From contig JAMLGZ010000001.1 of NCBI GenBank assembly GCA_023957385.1, positions 1,412,923 to 1,476,922 on the forward strand: DNA of 64,000 bases, read 5' to 3'. Below the pieces are notes generated by a model, which saw only the letters and a list, made by a program, of their open reading frames with translations, did not search any database and was not told the origin of the DNA. Positions 7,988-18,265 of the stretch are shown one piece after another. This DNA comes from Brumimicrobium sp. (GTDB lineage Bacteria; Bacteroidota; Bacteroidia; Flavobacteriales_D; Crocinitomicaceae). The position numbers and the translations under genes are program-made. The stretch's first letter is position 1; each line of letters opens with the position of its first letter.

Positions 7988-9667
7988 TTAGAATGTTAAA
8001 GTGTACTTTGCTTCTCCTGTATTTCCACAATGGTCTCTTGCACGGATTATCACGAATTTGGTGCCATTCAAACTTTTAGGAGGAATAAAGAAATAGCTAG
8101 CTTGTTTGGGTTCATATTCCAATAAATACCACGTTTCATCGATGAAAATATCATAGTCAACAATTCCTGAGCCTTCATCATTTATATTCCAGGTTAATTT
8201 TCGGTGTCCAACGGTAGAATTGTTGCTGAAATTACGTCCAAAAATCTTTGGAGGAAGCGTATCTATTTGCACTGAGAAAGTACCGAAACTTTTTACACGG
8301 GAAGTAATCCAACCGTCTTTTACTGTTCCTTTTTCTGAAGATGAATTGCGTTGAATAAAGAACTTATTTGGTTTGACCTCATTATTGGTAATAGGGAGCA
8401 TTATTTTAAAAGTAGATTGTAGTGGAATAGCGGGATTTCCAAAGCTTATATTGTTTTCATTAGCTTGTAGTAATAAAGGAGTCGGTTCATACAATATTCC
8501 GGAAGGAAACATGATGTAGTAATTTTTGTCGTAGCTTAAGAATGAACTGTCTGGGGTGAGGGTTTGTTTTCCGGGATATAGGATTTGTTTTTGAGTGATT
8601 TCTCCCTCTTCTACTTTTAGGCTAAAGAAGAGATTACTTTCATTGCCGTGTACATCTTTTACGATATATCGTATGTCGTACGTTTTTCCTGGAATGGCTT
8701 TGATAATGCCGTTGTTTATATTTTTTCTATATATAGGTAGTGGATTATGAATGGTTTTAAAAGCTTTATGGTAATATTTGTGACCATTTTTAAATTCTTC
8801 ATAATCAACATGAGTATTGACTTGACGGAAGGAATAAAAACTAATTTCAGTCATGTTTTGCGTAAAAACAGTATCTCCATTTACCAATAAGAAAGCTTCA
8901 AAAATCCCACAAATATTAGGAGCGCCATTTAATCGATCATAAACATCAAAAGCAAATCCGATTCCGCCTTCTTCCGAGCAATAAGAGGAATTGATAGTTG
9001 CGGTGTTAGTGCCAATACGGTAATTTCCTAAACTCCCTGTAACGGTGTATTTTTTTGCTTTTCCTGGAACACGGTAGCCTTCTTTAGTTAGGCCATAAAT
9101 TTTTAAGCTGCGTATGGTTGGAGTAATTGTATCTTTGATATCAAATCCATACAATAGTGGGTTGACAGCATTTTCTGTTTTGGTGTCCCTTAACTCAAAG
9201 TGTAGGTGAGGAGCAGAACTACCCCCAGTATTTCCTGAAATAGCAATGAGATCACCCTTCTTAACTTTTAGTGAATCTTTAGTAGGTTGATAATCAATCT
9301 CAAAGTTTTGCTGTTTCTTCTGTTGAGAATAGGCTAATTTTTGAACTTCTCCAGAAAAACCCTTGCAGTGTGCATATACAGAAGTTAAACCATTGTAATG
9401 CGTCACATAAACCGCATGACCATAGCCGTACGGGGATACACGTATTCTGGAAATATAACCGTCTTCTACTGAATAGATATTGAGTCCTTCCACTCCCTTT
9501 GTTTTGATATCTATTCCTGTATGAAAGTGGTTAGGACGAATTTCACCACAGTTACCAGCTAATAAGAGAGGAATATCTAGGGGAGAACCAAAATTATAGT
9601 GTTGTTGTGCGCGAGTTTGGGTAATAATACTAAAAAGGATACTGAATAAAATGAGTTTGTTAAGCAT
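7988..9667 (-). CDS. M23 family metallopeptidase, exported
   Basis: 559 aa with signal peptide (MLNKLILFSILFSIITQTRAQ). The peptidase M23/LytM domain follows directly (residues ~25-175). Its zinc ligands are visible in HFHTGID (H...D) and HLHFE (H.H), with the connecting GNTGGSSAPHLHFELRD motif. The remaining ~380 residues are a beta-rich region ending in Ig-like strands (RKLTWNINDEGSGI, KFVIIRARDHCGN). M23 enzymes cut peptidoglycan cross-bridges in the periplasm. It begins 14 bp after the stop of dnaE on the same strand, so it may be transcribed with it. Confidence 0.88.
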   Translation of the reverse strand: MLNKLILFSILFSIITQTRAQQHYNFGSPLDIPLLLAGNCGEIRPNHFHTGIDIKTKGVEGLNIYSVEDGYISRIRVSPYGYGHAVYVTHYNGLTSVYAHCKGFSGEVQKLAYSQQKKQQNFEIDYQPTKDSLKVKKGDLIAISGNTGGSSAPHLHFELRDTKTENAVNPLLYGFDIKDTITPTIRSLKIYGLTKEGYRVPGKAKKYTVTGSLGNYRIGTNTATINSSYCSEEGGIGFAFDVYDRLNGAPNICGIFEAFLLVNGDTVFTQNMTEISFYSFRQVNTHVDYEEFKNGHKYYHKAFKTIHNPLPIYRKNINNGIIKAIPGKTYDIRYIVKDVHGNESNLFFSLKVEEGEITQKQILYPGKQTLTPDSSFLSYDKNYYIMFPSGILYEPTPLLLQANENNISFGNPAIPLQSTFKIMLPITNNEVKPNKFFIQRNSSSEKGTVKDGWITSRVKSFGTFSVQIDTLPPKIFGRNFSNNSTVGHRKLTWNINDEGSGIVDYDIFIDETWYLLEYEPKQASYFFIPPKSLNGTKFVIIRARDHCGNTGEAKYTLTF

Positions 9668-9681
9668 GATTTATTTGAGGG

Positions 9682-12600
9682 TTATATCAATTTACATTCA
9701 ATGTTTAATTTTTGTAGTTCTTTGATGAGTTGGTGATGAATGTCTAATTTGTAGCTGCGTGATGATAGTTCAATTTCAAACTGATTCTCCGTGTCATATA
9801 CTTTAAAGCGAACATTGTAATCACCTTTGTATTCATTGAAAAGGTGTTCTGTGGAGCGAATTAAATCCTGATTTATTTGTGACAAACTTAGGTTAATTTC
9901 TAAACCATTTGCTTTTTGTTGCTTTAGATCAGAAAGGAAACCAATTTTAGTAGTTTTAAATTCATATTCATCTTTTTTAAATCGTTTCAACTGTATTCTA
10001 CCTACGACATATATGAAGGTGTTGTCAATCATAAAGTCACGGAATTTACCATAATCTTCTTTAAATAAAAAAAGTTTGTATGAATCGTTGTAATCATCTA
10101 TTGTGATGCTACCAAAAGGGTCACCAAATTGGGTTGTGCGGTGTTCAGTATATGTTATAACGCCTGCGACAGTGAATTCTCTATTTTTATTTCTATCAAC
10201 ATCCTTTAACTGGCTAAGAGTTCCATTACAAAAGGAATCAATTTCCAATTTGTAGTCGTCCAATGGGTGCCCCGAAATATAAATACCTACAACCTCTTTC
10301 TCACGATTGAGTTTCTGAATAGAAGACCATTCTCTTGCTTGCGGAATAGTAGGGGCGGGAGTTTCAACACCAGAATCTCCACCAAATAAACTCACTTGAT
10401 TTGAATTCGTTCTCTCTTGCTGGTCATTCCCAAATTTAATTGCATTGGAAAGAAATGAATTTCTGTTATCCTCTACAAAATATTGTGCTCTGTGCATATG
10501 TGAAAAAGAGTCAAGCGCACCTGCTAAAATAAGTCCTTCAAAGGCTTTTTTGTTACATTTCCTAAGATCAACTCTTTTTGTCATATCAAAAATATCTGTG
10601 AAAGGACCGTTTTTAATTCTTTCTTCTACGATAGTTTCTACGGGGCTCGCACCTACGCCTTTAATTCCACCTAACCCAAAACGAATGGCGCCTTGTTTGT
10701 TTACTGTAAACTTGTAGTTAGATTCGTTTACATCAGGACCCAACACTTCAACGCCCATTCTACGACATTCTTCCATAAAGAAAGTCACCTGTTTGATATC
10801 GTTCATGTTGTTACTCAACACAGAAGCCATGTATTGGGCAGGATAGTGGGCTTTCAAATAAGCAGTTTGATAGGCTACCCAAGCATAACAAGTGGAATGA
10901 GATTTATTGAATGCATAAGATGCAAAAGCTTCCCAGTCATGCCAAATTTTTTCTAATACTTTAGGGTCATGTCCTTTTTCAGCTCCTTGTTTTAAGAACT
11001 GAGGTTTTAGTTTTGCCAGTAAGTCAAATTTCTTCTTACCCATAGCTTTACGTAGGGTATCAGCTTCACCTTTGGTAAATCCTGCTAATTTTTGGGACAG
11101 CAACATAACTTGCTCCTGATAAACAGTGATTCCATAAGTTTCTTCCAAATATTCCTTAGAATCTTCAATATCGTATGTAATCTCCTGCTCTCCATTTTTT
11201 CGCTTAATAAAATCAGGAATATATTCGATAGGCCCAGGTCTATATAAAGCATTCATGGCAATCAAATCTGCAAAGACTGTAGGCTTTAATTCACGCAAAT
11301 ATTTTTGCATTCCGGGAGATTCGTATTGGAATATTCCAACAGTTTCACCACGTTGGAATAATTGGTATGTCAATTCATCGTCAACAGGAAAATCGTCAGG
11401 AACTAATTCTTCTCCTGTAGTTTCTTTTACTAGCTGTACTGCATCTTTGATGAGGGTAAGTGTTTTTAATCCCAAAAAGTCCATCTTTAGCAACCCTGCT
11501 TCTTCAACAACTTTGTTGTCGTACTGGGTACAATACATATCACTATCTTTTGCTAAAGCTACTGGAACAATTTCAGTGATATCAGTAGGAGTTATAATCA
11601 CTCCACAAGCATGAATCCCCGTATTTCTTAGAGAGCCTTCAATTTCTTTTGCCTTATTGATAACTTCGGATTGTAGGGAATTCTCTTTTGCTATAGCGAT
11701 TAGTCGTTGAGCCTTGTTAATCTCATCTTGGTTGGCTTTGAGTTTCTCTCTCAGTTCATCGTCATTAGCCTTGAGTAATTTGTTTAGTGAGATATCTGGC
11801 ATTAATTTAGCCAATATATCCGCCTCGAATAAGGGTAAATCTAATACACGGGCAGTATCTCGAATGGATGACTTAGCTGCCATAGTACCATAGGTAATAA
11901 TTTGCGCTACTTGATTTGCACCATATTTTTGAATAACCCAATCGATAACACGCCCACGTCCTTCATCGTCAAAGTCAATATCAATATCTGGTAAGGAAAC
12001 CCTATCAGGATTCAAGAAACGTTCGAATAGTAAATCGTACTTAATAGGATCCACATTCGTAATTCCTATACAATAAGCAACGGCAGAACCAGCGGCGGAA
12101 CCACGTCCTGGACCAACCATTACACCCATTTCTCGTGCAGCCTGACAAAAATCCTGTACAATCAAGAAATAGCCAGGATATCCTGTTTTTTCAATGATGC
12201 TTAATTCGTAATCTAAACGTTCTTTAATTTCATCTGTTAGTTCAGGATAACGTTTTTTTGCGCCCTCATAGGTGAGAAAACGAAGATAACTATTTTCACC
12301 ACGTTTACCACCATCGTGTTGGTCTTCCGAATTCTGAAATTCTTCGGGAATATCAAATGCGGGAAGTAGGATATCACTTGCTAAGGTATATCCCTCACAT
12401 TTATTTGCTATCTCAATAGTATTTTCAATAGCTTCTGGAAGATCGGCAAATAACTCCTTCATCTCTTTAGGAGATTTGAAGTAGTAATTGCTATTTGGAA
12501 ATCCATATCTAAATCCACGACCTTTTCCTATAGGTGTATTTTTTAATTCTCCATCCTTAATACACAACATGATGTCGTGAACTGTAGCGTCTTTCTTTTC

Positions 12601-14046
12601 TGTGTAGAAAGTATTGTTGGAAGCGACAAGTTTAACCTTATGTTTTTTAGCTAGGCTAATGAGTGTCGTATTAACACTGTCTTCATCATCCTGTTTATGT
12701 CGCATGATTTCTAGGTAAAAATCATCTTGGAATTGGTCTTTCCACCAAATCAAAGCTTCTTCGGCTTGTTTCTCACCGATATTTAAAATCTTAGAAGGGA
12801 TTTCACCATACAAGTTACCAGAAAGTACAATGATATCTTCTTTATATTTCTCAATGATTTTTTTATCGATACGAGGAACATAATATTTTCCTTCTGTAAA
12901 AGCGATAGATGCCATTTTTGCAAGATTGTGGTATCCTTTTTTATTCTTGGCTAACAGCACAATTTGATATCCATTGTCCTTTATCTCTTTGTTTGTATGA
13001 TCCTCACATACATAAAATTCACAACCAATAATGGGGGTAATTTCAGTTTTATGAAAAGGAATTCCTTCAGCCAATGCAGCTTCTCGTTCTTCTCTTATTT
13101 TTTTATTGTGGGAAGAAATATGTTTTTCAAATACAAAAGCCCCCATCATATTTCCCATATCCGTTAGCGCCAAGGCAGGCATTTGATAGTCAATTGCTTT
13201 TTGGATAAGTTCGTCAATATCACTTGTTGCCTGAAGAACAGAGAATTGTGTGTGAACATGTAAATGCACAAACGGAATATCCTCCATTTGTTCTAGTCCT
13301 TCTTGTATGTCCTGTTTAGATAAGACTATCTCTTCTTGTTGCTTTTCCTTGAGTTGTTTACTTCTTTCTTTTAAATTGATATGTTCTAAACCAATTGGAG
13401 CAATGATATCCGGATTTGCAATAAGAAATTCTTGGAAGAACTGTTCATTATTTTGTAATTCTTGTGCAGTAAAAACACGTCTCCTGATTAACTCAAAGAA
13501 GGCACGGGTAGTTGCTTCTACATCGGCTGTGGCATTGTGCGCTTCTCCAAAAGGGGTGTGAAATAAAAATTGGTGAAGTTCAGTTAGGGTAGGTAACTTA
13601 AAACGACCTCCTTTCCCTCCTGTTAGTTGACATAGCTGGGCGGTATTCTCGGAGCATGTGTTTAATACAGGCATATCATGCATGCGTGTTGTCATGTTTC
13701 CACGGATAAATTCCGCGCCCATAATGTTTATATCAAAATCTACATTGTGTCCTACGATAAAATCAGCTTGCTCAAGTGCTTGATTAAATTCATGTAGCAT
13801 AAAAGAAAGTTCAACTCCTTCTTTCTCTGCTAATAAGGTAGATATACCGTGAATTCTTTCTGCATCAAAAGGTATATTAAACCCATTGGGACGAACGAGG
13901 TAATTTTTAGCCTCAATAAGTTGCCCATTTTTGTCGTGTACCTGCCACGCAATCTGCACACATCTCGGCCAATTGTCGAGATCCGTGTACGGTGCCCTAA
14001 AATTTCTAGGTAACCCCGTTGTTTCGGTGTCAAATATGATAAACAT
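9682..14046 (-). CDS. dnaE: DNA polymerase III alpha subunit with N-terminal DnaQ-like exonuclease
   Basis: 1454 aa, longer than a plain DnaE (~1160) because residues 1-~190 form a DEDDh proofreading exonuclease (FDTETTGLP; HNVDFDINIMGAE; HNATADVEAT). Residues from ~258 are the PHP domain (HVHTQFSVLQ). The polymerase core follows, with GPGRGSAAGS and the catalytic aspartates in PDIDIDFDDEGRGR (~residue 685). Helix-hairpin-helix and OB-fold regions (FTVAGVITY...YVVGRIQLK) lie toward the C-terminus. It is the replicative polymerase, here with its own editing domain in cis. A minus-strand TATATTTG at 14064-14071 lies just upstream. Confidence 0.96.
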   Translation of the reverse strand: MFIIFDTETTGLPRNFRAPYTDLDNWPRCVQIAWQVHDKNGQLIEAKNYLVRPNGFNIPFDAERIHGISTLLAEKEGVELSFMLHEFNQALEQADFIVGHNVDFDINIMGAEFIRGNMTTRMHDMPVLNTCSENTAQLCQLTGGKGGRFKLPTLTELHQFLFHTPFGEAHNATADVEATTRAFFELIRRRVFTAQELQNNEQFFQEFLIANPDIIAPIGLEHINLKERSKQLKEKQQEEIVLSKQDIQEGLEQMEDIPFVHLHVHTQFSVLQATSDIDELIQKAIDYQMPALALTDMGNMMGAFVFEKHISSHNKKIREEREAALAEGIPFHKTEITPIIGCEFYVCEDHTNKEIKDNGYQIVLLAKNKKGYHNLAKMASIAFTEGKYYVPRIDKKIIEKYKEDIIVLSGNLYGEIPSKILNIGEKQAEEALIWWKDQFQDDFYLEIMRHKQDDEDSVNTTLISLAKKHKVKLVASNNTFYTEKKDATVHDIMLCIKDGELKNTPIGKGRGFRYGFPNSNYYFKSPKEMKELFADLPEAIENTIEIANKCEGYTLASDILLPAFDIPEEFQNSEDQHDGGKRGENSYLRFLTYEGAKKRYPELTDEIKERLDYELSIIEKTGYPGYFLIVQDFCQAAREMGVMVGPGRGSAAGSAVAYCIGITNVDPIKYDLLFERFLNPDRVSLPDIDIDFDDEGRGRVIDWVIQKYGANQVAQIITYGTMAAKSSIRDTARVLDLPLFEADILAKLMPDISLNKLLKANDDELREKLKANQDEINKAQRLIAIAKENSLQSEVINKAKEIEGSLRNTGIHACGVIITPTDITEIVPVALAKDSDMYCTQYDNKVVEEAGLLKMDFLGLKTLTLIKDAVQLVKETTGEELVPDDFPVDDELTYQLFQRGETVGIFQYESPGMQKYLRELKPTVFADLIAMNALYRPGPIEYIPDFIKRKNGEQEITYDIEDSKEYLEETYGITVYQEQVMLLSQKLAGFTKGEADTLRKAMGKKKFDLLAKLKPQFLKQGAEKGHDPKVLEKIWHDWEAFASYAFNKSHSTCYAWVAYQTAYLKAHYPAQYMASVLSNNMNDIKQVTFFMEECRRMGVEVLGPDVNESNYKFTVNKQGAIRFGLGGIKGVGASPVETIVEERIKNGPFTDIFDMTKRVDLRKCNKKAFEGLILAGALDSFSHMHRAQYFVEDNRNSFLSNAIKFGNDQQERTNSNQVSLFGGDSGVETPAPTIPQAREWSSIQKLNREKEVVGIYISGHPLDDYKLEIDSFCNGTLSQLKDVDRNKNREFTVAGVITYTEHRTTQFGDPFGSITIDDYNDSYKLFLFKEDYGKFRDFMIDNTFIYVVGRIQLKRFKKDEYEFKTTKIGFLSDLKQQKANGLEINLSLSQINQDLIRSTEHLFNEYKGDYNVRFKVYDTENQFEIELSSRSYKLDIHHQLIKELQKLNIECKLI

Positions 14047-14063
14047 GTCTGCAGATTTTGCTT

Positions 14064-14071
14064 CAAATATA
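14064..14071 (-). promoter_or_regulatory. -7 promoter element upstream of dnaE
   Basis: Minus strand reads TATATTTG (TAnnTTTG consensus) 18-25 bp before the dnaE ATG, giving a very short leader. No convincing TTTG-type -33 element is seen. Confidence 0.45.
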
Positions 14072-14154
14072 CGAAATGATGAAAGGGAATTTTTTAGGTA
14101 TTAGAAATAGTTTTTAACAATTCTTTTGTATAATAGTTAAGTTTCTGAAACTCA

Positions 14155-15460
14155 CTAATCTTCAACTATTGGAAACTTTTTGGGTGTCCATAATAGAATA
14201 AGTATTGTTAATACAAGAATAATAGAAGTTCCGACATATACCCAATGCGTAGCTTCGAAGAATGCTTCTCGTAAGAAATTTAATAAAGCGGGATTATTTC
14301 CAGAACCTTTCATTGCATCTACAATCTCATTTACTTGAGGTAGTTGATTTTGTAAAGACGCAGGAGCTTGTGCTAATTTATGTTCAATTTGGTTGTTAAA
14401 AACAACAGCTAAGATAGCAGAGCCAAGACTCTGACCAAAATAACGACCAAACATATTGGTGCCAGTAACCACACCACGTTGCTCATACCCAACTGTTGAT
14501 TGAACACCTACTAGGAGAGGGGTTGCAATCAAACCAAATCCTGCCCCCATTAGCATTTGCACACTGACTAGACCAACAATATTTCCAGGAAATTGTATAA
14601 AAAGAAAACCAATGGACCCAATTAAAACTAAAACAGTACCAATTAAAGCAGTATTTCTAAATCCTATTCGAAGATAAAAAAATCCGGATAAGCCTGAAGA
14701 TAAAGGCCAAGTAAAACTCATGCTAGTCAGAATAAAACCAGCTGAAATGGCCCCAACACCTAACACGTATTGAGCAAAAACAGGAATATACATATTAGGG
14801 CCTATCATTACCATTCCCATTCCTATGATCCCTAAGTTGGCTCCAATTAAAACACGTCGTTGCCATATCCACCCAGGCATGATAGGTTCTTTTGCTTTAC
14901 GTTCAATCTTAAGTACTAGTATGAATAGAAGTAATAATATAGTACTTAAGATGAGTGTTGTATATGATAACCAAGGCCATGATTGCCCGCTTTGAAGTAA
15001 AATATACATTAAAAGTGTTCCTGTTATCAGCATAAATATCGCACCTAACCAATCAATACTAGGTTTTTTACTTGGTTTGGGTTCGTGAAGGTATTTGACT
15101 ATAAGAATAATAGAAATAATCCCAAATGGGATATTAATAAAAAATATCCATCTCCAGGTCATATATTCAGCAAAGAACCCACCAATGGCAGGACCAATAA
15201 CCGCAGAAATTCCCCAAACACTTGATAGCCAACCTTGGATTTTAGCCCTTTCTTGAATGGTGTAAATGTCTCCAGCAATAGTGTTTACTGTAGCTAGTAT
15301 AGCACCTGCACCGATTGCTTGTAAACCTCTAAATACGATTAGGGAAAGCATATTCCAAGCAGCGCCACATAAGGCTGAACCTATTAAAAAAGCAATAATT
15401 CCAAAAATAATAATAGGCTTTCTACCAACTAAATCAGGAAGTTTACCAAATGCAAAGAGA
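14155..15460 (-). pseudogene. MFS (DHA2-type) transporter lacking its 5' end
   Basis: The frame read from ATG 15351 gives 398 aa, but the homology clearly continues upstream without a stop. It passes through GSALCGAAWN, KPIIIFG and LPDLVGR, which together hold the MFS motif A (GKLPDLVGRKP) between helices 2 and 3. It breaks near 15445-15465, where the sequence becomes the opposite-strand CHAT gene. The first membrane helix and the start codon are therefore missing. The rest looks intact: FRGLQAIGAGA (helix 4), GPAIGGFF, and about ten more hydrophobic segments ending in VYVGTSIILVLTILILLW. A drug:H+ antiporter originally. The rest of the frame carries no stops, so the break may be recent, or an assembly error. 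Confidence 0.75.
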
Positions 15461-15976
15461 GAGGTGGAAAATATTTCTAAGAAAGTATCCGCGGAGAAAT
15501 TAATTTTAATTGGTCAACAAGCAAAAACAAGTATGTTCAAATCGGAGTGTAAAAATAAAAACATTATCCACTTAGCTACTCATGGATATTTGGATAAAGA
15601 ATCGATAAAAAACAGTTGGATTTTATTTGCCGATAAAAAGTTGAAACTGCCAGAATTGTATGAACTAAAATTGGAAAAAACAAATCTCGTTATTTTAAGT
15701 GCCTGTGAGACAGGATTAGGAAAAGATGGTATTGAGACTACGTCATTAGCTCGTGCATTTTCTGATGCAGGAGTTCGAAATATAATTGCTTCTCTATGGC
15801 CAGTTGAAGATGAATCAACTCGACTTATAATGGAAGAATTTTATGATAATGTTTTAGTAGGAGAAAGTTATAGAGTTGCTTTAAGAAACGCAAAATTAAA
15901 GCTAATAGCAGAGGGTGGTAAATTTTCTGCTCCCGAATATTGGGCACCATTTATTCTTCAAGGAAAAACGGATTAA
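15441..15976 (+). pseudogene. C-terminal half of a CHAT-domain protease, 5' end lost
   Basis: From about LPNAKREVENI onward the plus strand encodes a nearly complete CHAT (caspase-like) core. It includes the His motif HLATHGY (His codon 15581-15583), the Cys motif LSACETGLGKDG (Cys codon 15704-15706), ASLWPVEDEST and EYWAPFILQG. The frame remains open leftward only because it runs antisense through the transporter gene, so the upstream domain (usually TPR) and signal peptide are gone. Compare the intact CHAT protein at 21810. The remnant lies at the edge of the exported caspase cluster, 184 bp from the IS91-type recombinase gene. Confidence 0.8.
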
Positions 15977-16160
15977 TTCATATCTAAAGTTTCGGAGATA
16001 AAATTAGTCAAAATTTTATTGTTATGATGAATATATATTGAATAAAAATATTGTACGTACAACAAACTTGGTAAAAAATGAAGTTGAACTAAACCGACCA
16101 AGTCGGTAATTCCCAAAACATTCCATAACTTTTAGATTTCATTTAAAAAATCAAAAAGTT

Positions 16161-17012
16161 ATGGAGAATAAATTTTCCCCAGCCATAGCGCTGTTAAAAC
16201 GAGAAATGGAGATTCGCAATTACAGCGATTGCTCTGTGAGAAGCTACTGTGAGACGATGCAGGTCTTCGAGTCGTATGCAAACAAGACCTTGGATAAACT
16301 GACCATCGAGGATTTGAAACAATACTTGCATCATTTAGTAAAGTCAAAAAAAGTTTCGCCATCTTATATCAATCAAAAGATTAGTGCGTTTAAAATCTAC
16401 ACCGAAGACGTATTAAAAAAAGAATGGGAACCCATTGCAATAAAACGTCCTAGATTGCCGCGAGAACTACCCGAAATTCTTTCCTTGGAAGAAGTTAAAT
16501 TGATGATTGAGCGTACTCAAAACATCAAACATCGGGTGATGATTATGACCATGTACACGGCAGGATTGCGCAAAATGGAATTATTGCAGTTAAAACCGAA
16601 GGACATTGACTCAGAAAACGGTTTTATTATCGTGCGTCAAGGTAAAGGAAAGAAAGACCGAAGAACGATTCTTTCAAAGCAAACCCTAGAGGAATTACGC
16701 TATTATTACAAGTGTTTTAGACCAAAAGTTTACTTGTTTGAACCAAATGGGCATCCAGGGAAGAAGATGAGTGTCCGAACTTTTGATAAAGTAATTCATG
16801 ATGCTGCACAAAGAGCGGGCATCAAAAGAAGAGTAACCCCTCATTTGCTACGACATAGTTTTGCTACCCATCTCTTGGACAAAGGAATTAACCTAAAGAT
16901 TATTCAATCTTTTATGGGGCATAGTTCTATCCGAACTACTTCGATTTACCTGCATCTTTCAAATGCTAGCTTAAAAAACATTGTCTCACCTTTTGATGAT
17001 CTTCGCTTATGA
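16161..17012 (+). CDS. tyrosine recombinase of IS91-type element
   Basis: 283 aa. Residues ~5-90 are an N-terminal SAM-like core-binding domain. The catalytic domain shows MYTAGLRKMELLQL (first Arg), GKGKKDRRT (Lys), HLLRHSFATHLL (His-x-x-Arg), GHSSIRTTSIYLHLS (His and nucleophile Tyr). All catalytic residues are present. The stop overlaps the transposase start by 4 bp. In this IS91 subgroup a tyrosine recombinase precedes the HUH transposase; its exact role in transposition is not settled. Start ATG 16161 lies inside the right arm of the left-end inverted repeat. Confidence 0.9.
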   Translation: MENKFSPAIALLKREMEIRNYSDCSVRSYCETMQVFESYANKTLDKLTIEDLKQYLHHLVKSKKVSPSYINQKISAFKIYTEDVLKKEWEPIAIKRPRLPRELPEILSLEEVKLMIERTQNIKHRVMIMTMYTAGLRKMELLQLKPKDIDSENGFIIVRQGKGKKDRRTILSKQTLEELRYYYKCFRPKVYLFEPNGHPGKKMSVRTFDKVIHDAAQRAGIKRRVTPHLLRHSFATHLLDKGINLKIIQSFMGHSSIRTTSIYLHLSNASLKNIVSPFDDLRL

Positions 17013-18169
17013 AAACAAAGCAAAATAAACGACAAAAAGTAGAGTTGTCCGATATTTTTAGTGAAGTACTCAACAAAGGACTGAATCTGAATGACTTGCA
17101 TCCTTTTCAAGAAAAAGCATTTCAGGCTATTTTAGCTTGTCGAACAGTAAAACTAGGAGGACATGTTGCAGAGTGCAATCACTGTCATCATTACAGAAAC
17201 GCCTACAACTCATGTAGAGACAGACATTGCCCGAAGTGTCAAATGACACGAAAAATACAGTGGGTGGATAAACTGAAAAGCAATTTACCAGAAGTGAAGC
17301 ATTTTCATTTGGTTTTTACCATTCCAGAATCACTCAACAAGTTGTTTTACATCAATCAGCGCATTGCTTATGATAGTTTGTTTAAGGCTGCCAGTCAAGC
17401 ACTTATGCAATGCGGAGAAAACAACGAGTATCTTGGTGCTAAAATGGGAGGCGTAGCAGTGCTACACACCTGGGGACAAACTATGTCCTACCACCCACAC
17501 ATTCACATGATTGTTCCCTCGGGAGGTTTAACAGAAGACGGCTTTGAATGGGTGCCATCCCATAAAAAGTTCTTTCTGCCAGTGAAAGTTTTAAGTGCTA
17601 TTTTTCGAGGACTATTGATGAAAACGTTAGAAAAAGAGTATGCTATCGGCAAATTAAAGCTGCCGGATGATATTCAAAATTTTAAGCAAATTAAAGATAC
17701 TTGTTATCAGAAAAAGTGGGTTGTTTACAGTGAAAAACCTTTTACTACTCCTGATAACATCATCAAATATCTTGGCAATTACACACATCGAGTTGCGATT
17801 TCCAATCAACGAATTATCAGTCATAAAAATGGGAAAGTCACTTTTTATTACAAAAACTACAAGAAAGCAGGACTTAAAAGTGTAATGACATTGGATGAAT
17901 CAGAATTTGTCCGACGATTTTTACAGCACATTCTGCCTTCAGGTCTTTGCAAGGTAAGGTACATTGGTTTTTTAGCTTTGCGACATCTAAAAGAAAACGT
18001 AGAGTTATGTGCCACCATAAACAAAAGTGAACGTTTCTTTCCGAAGTATGAAGGCTTAAATGCCTATGAGGTATATCGAGAAATCAAACAGCAAGATCCT
18101 TTGCTATGCCCGAAGTGTAAGAAGGGGCACATGGTCATTCGAAAGCCGATAGAAAGGGCGCCTTCGTGA
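17009..18169 (+). CDS. IS91 family (HUH) transposase
   Basis: 386 aa. The N-terminal zinc-binding domain has CNHCHHYRNAYNSCRDRHCPKC (four-Cys/His cluster, residues ~54-76). The Y2-transposase domain follows, with the metal-binding HUH motif in HPHIHMIVPSGG (~residue 160) and the conserved NYTHRVAISN segment that usually holds the catalytic tyrosine region. This enzyme nicks one strand and moves the element by rolling-circle replication. It is full length for the family and shows no frameshift, so it may be active. Confidence 0.92.
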   Translation: MKTKQNKRQKVELSDIFSEVLNKGLNLNDLHPFQEKAFQAILACRTVKLGGHVAECNHCHHYRNAYNSCRDRHCPKCQMTRKIQWVDKLKSNLPEVKHFHLVFTIPESLNKLFYINQRIAYDSLFKAASQALMQCGENNEYLGAKMGGVAVLHTWGQTMSYHPHIHMIVPSGGLTEDGFEWVPSHKKFFLPVKVLSAIFRGLLMKTLEKEYAIGKLKLPDDIQNFKQIKDTCYQKKWVVYSEKPFTTPDNIIKYLGNYTHRVAISNQRIISHKNGKVTFYYKNYKKAGLKSVMTLDESEFVRRFLQHILPSGLCKVRYIGFLALRHLKENVELCATINKSERFFPKYEGLNAYEVYREIKQQDPLLCPKCKKGHMVIRKPIERAPS

Positions 18170-18265
18170 CAGTATATTTAGTGAAACGCTCTTTGACTCA
18201 AGATAGTTTTTTTTTTAAAACGGGACAAAACCGTAACGGGATAGGTATGTCTTATCGGTAACATA

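Larger units (their letters stand above)
16085..18265 (+). mobile_element. IS91-type element with tyrosine recombinase and HUH transposase
   Basis: The element carries a recombinase and a transposase overlapping by 4 bp. On the left lie a small hairpin (ACCGAC...GTCGGT near 16093) and an inverted repeat (CCATAACTTTT...AAAAGTTATGG, 16122-16163). On the right, after the transposase stop, is a structured tract with GGGACAAAACCGTAACGG and a run of T, as expected of a rolling-circle terminus. IS91-type elements make no target duplication, so the exact ends cannot be fixed from one copy; the limits given are approximate (tens of bp). Confidence 0.7.

Noticed and set aside
15266..15976. One continuous 236-aa plus-strand frame across the MFS/CHAT junction
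   Set aside because: The first ~60 codons are antisense to well-conserved transporter sequence; only the part from about 15441 on is CHAT-like.
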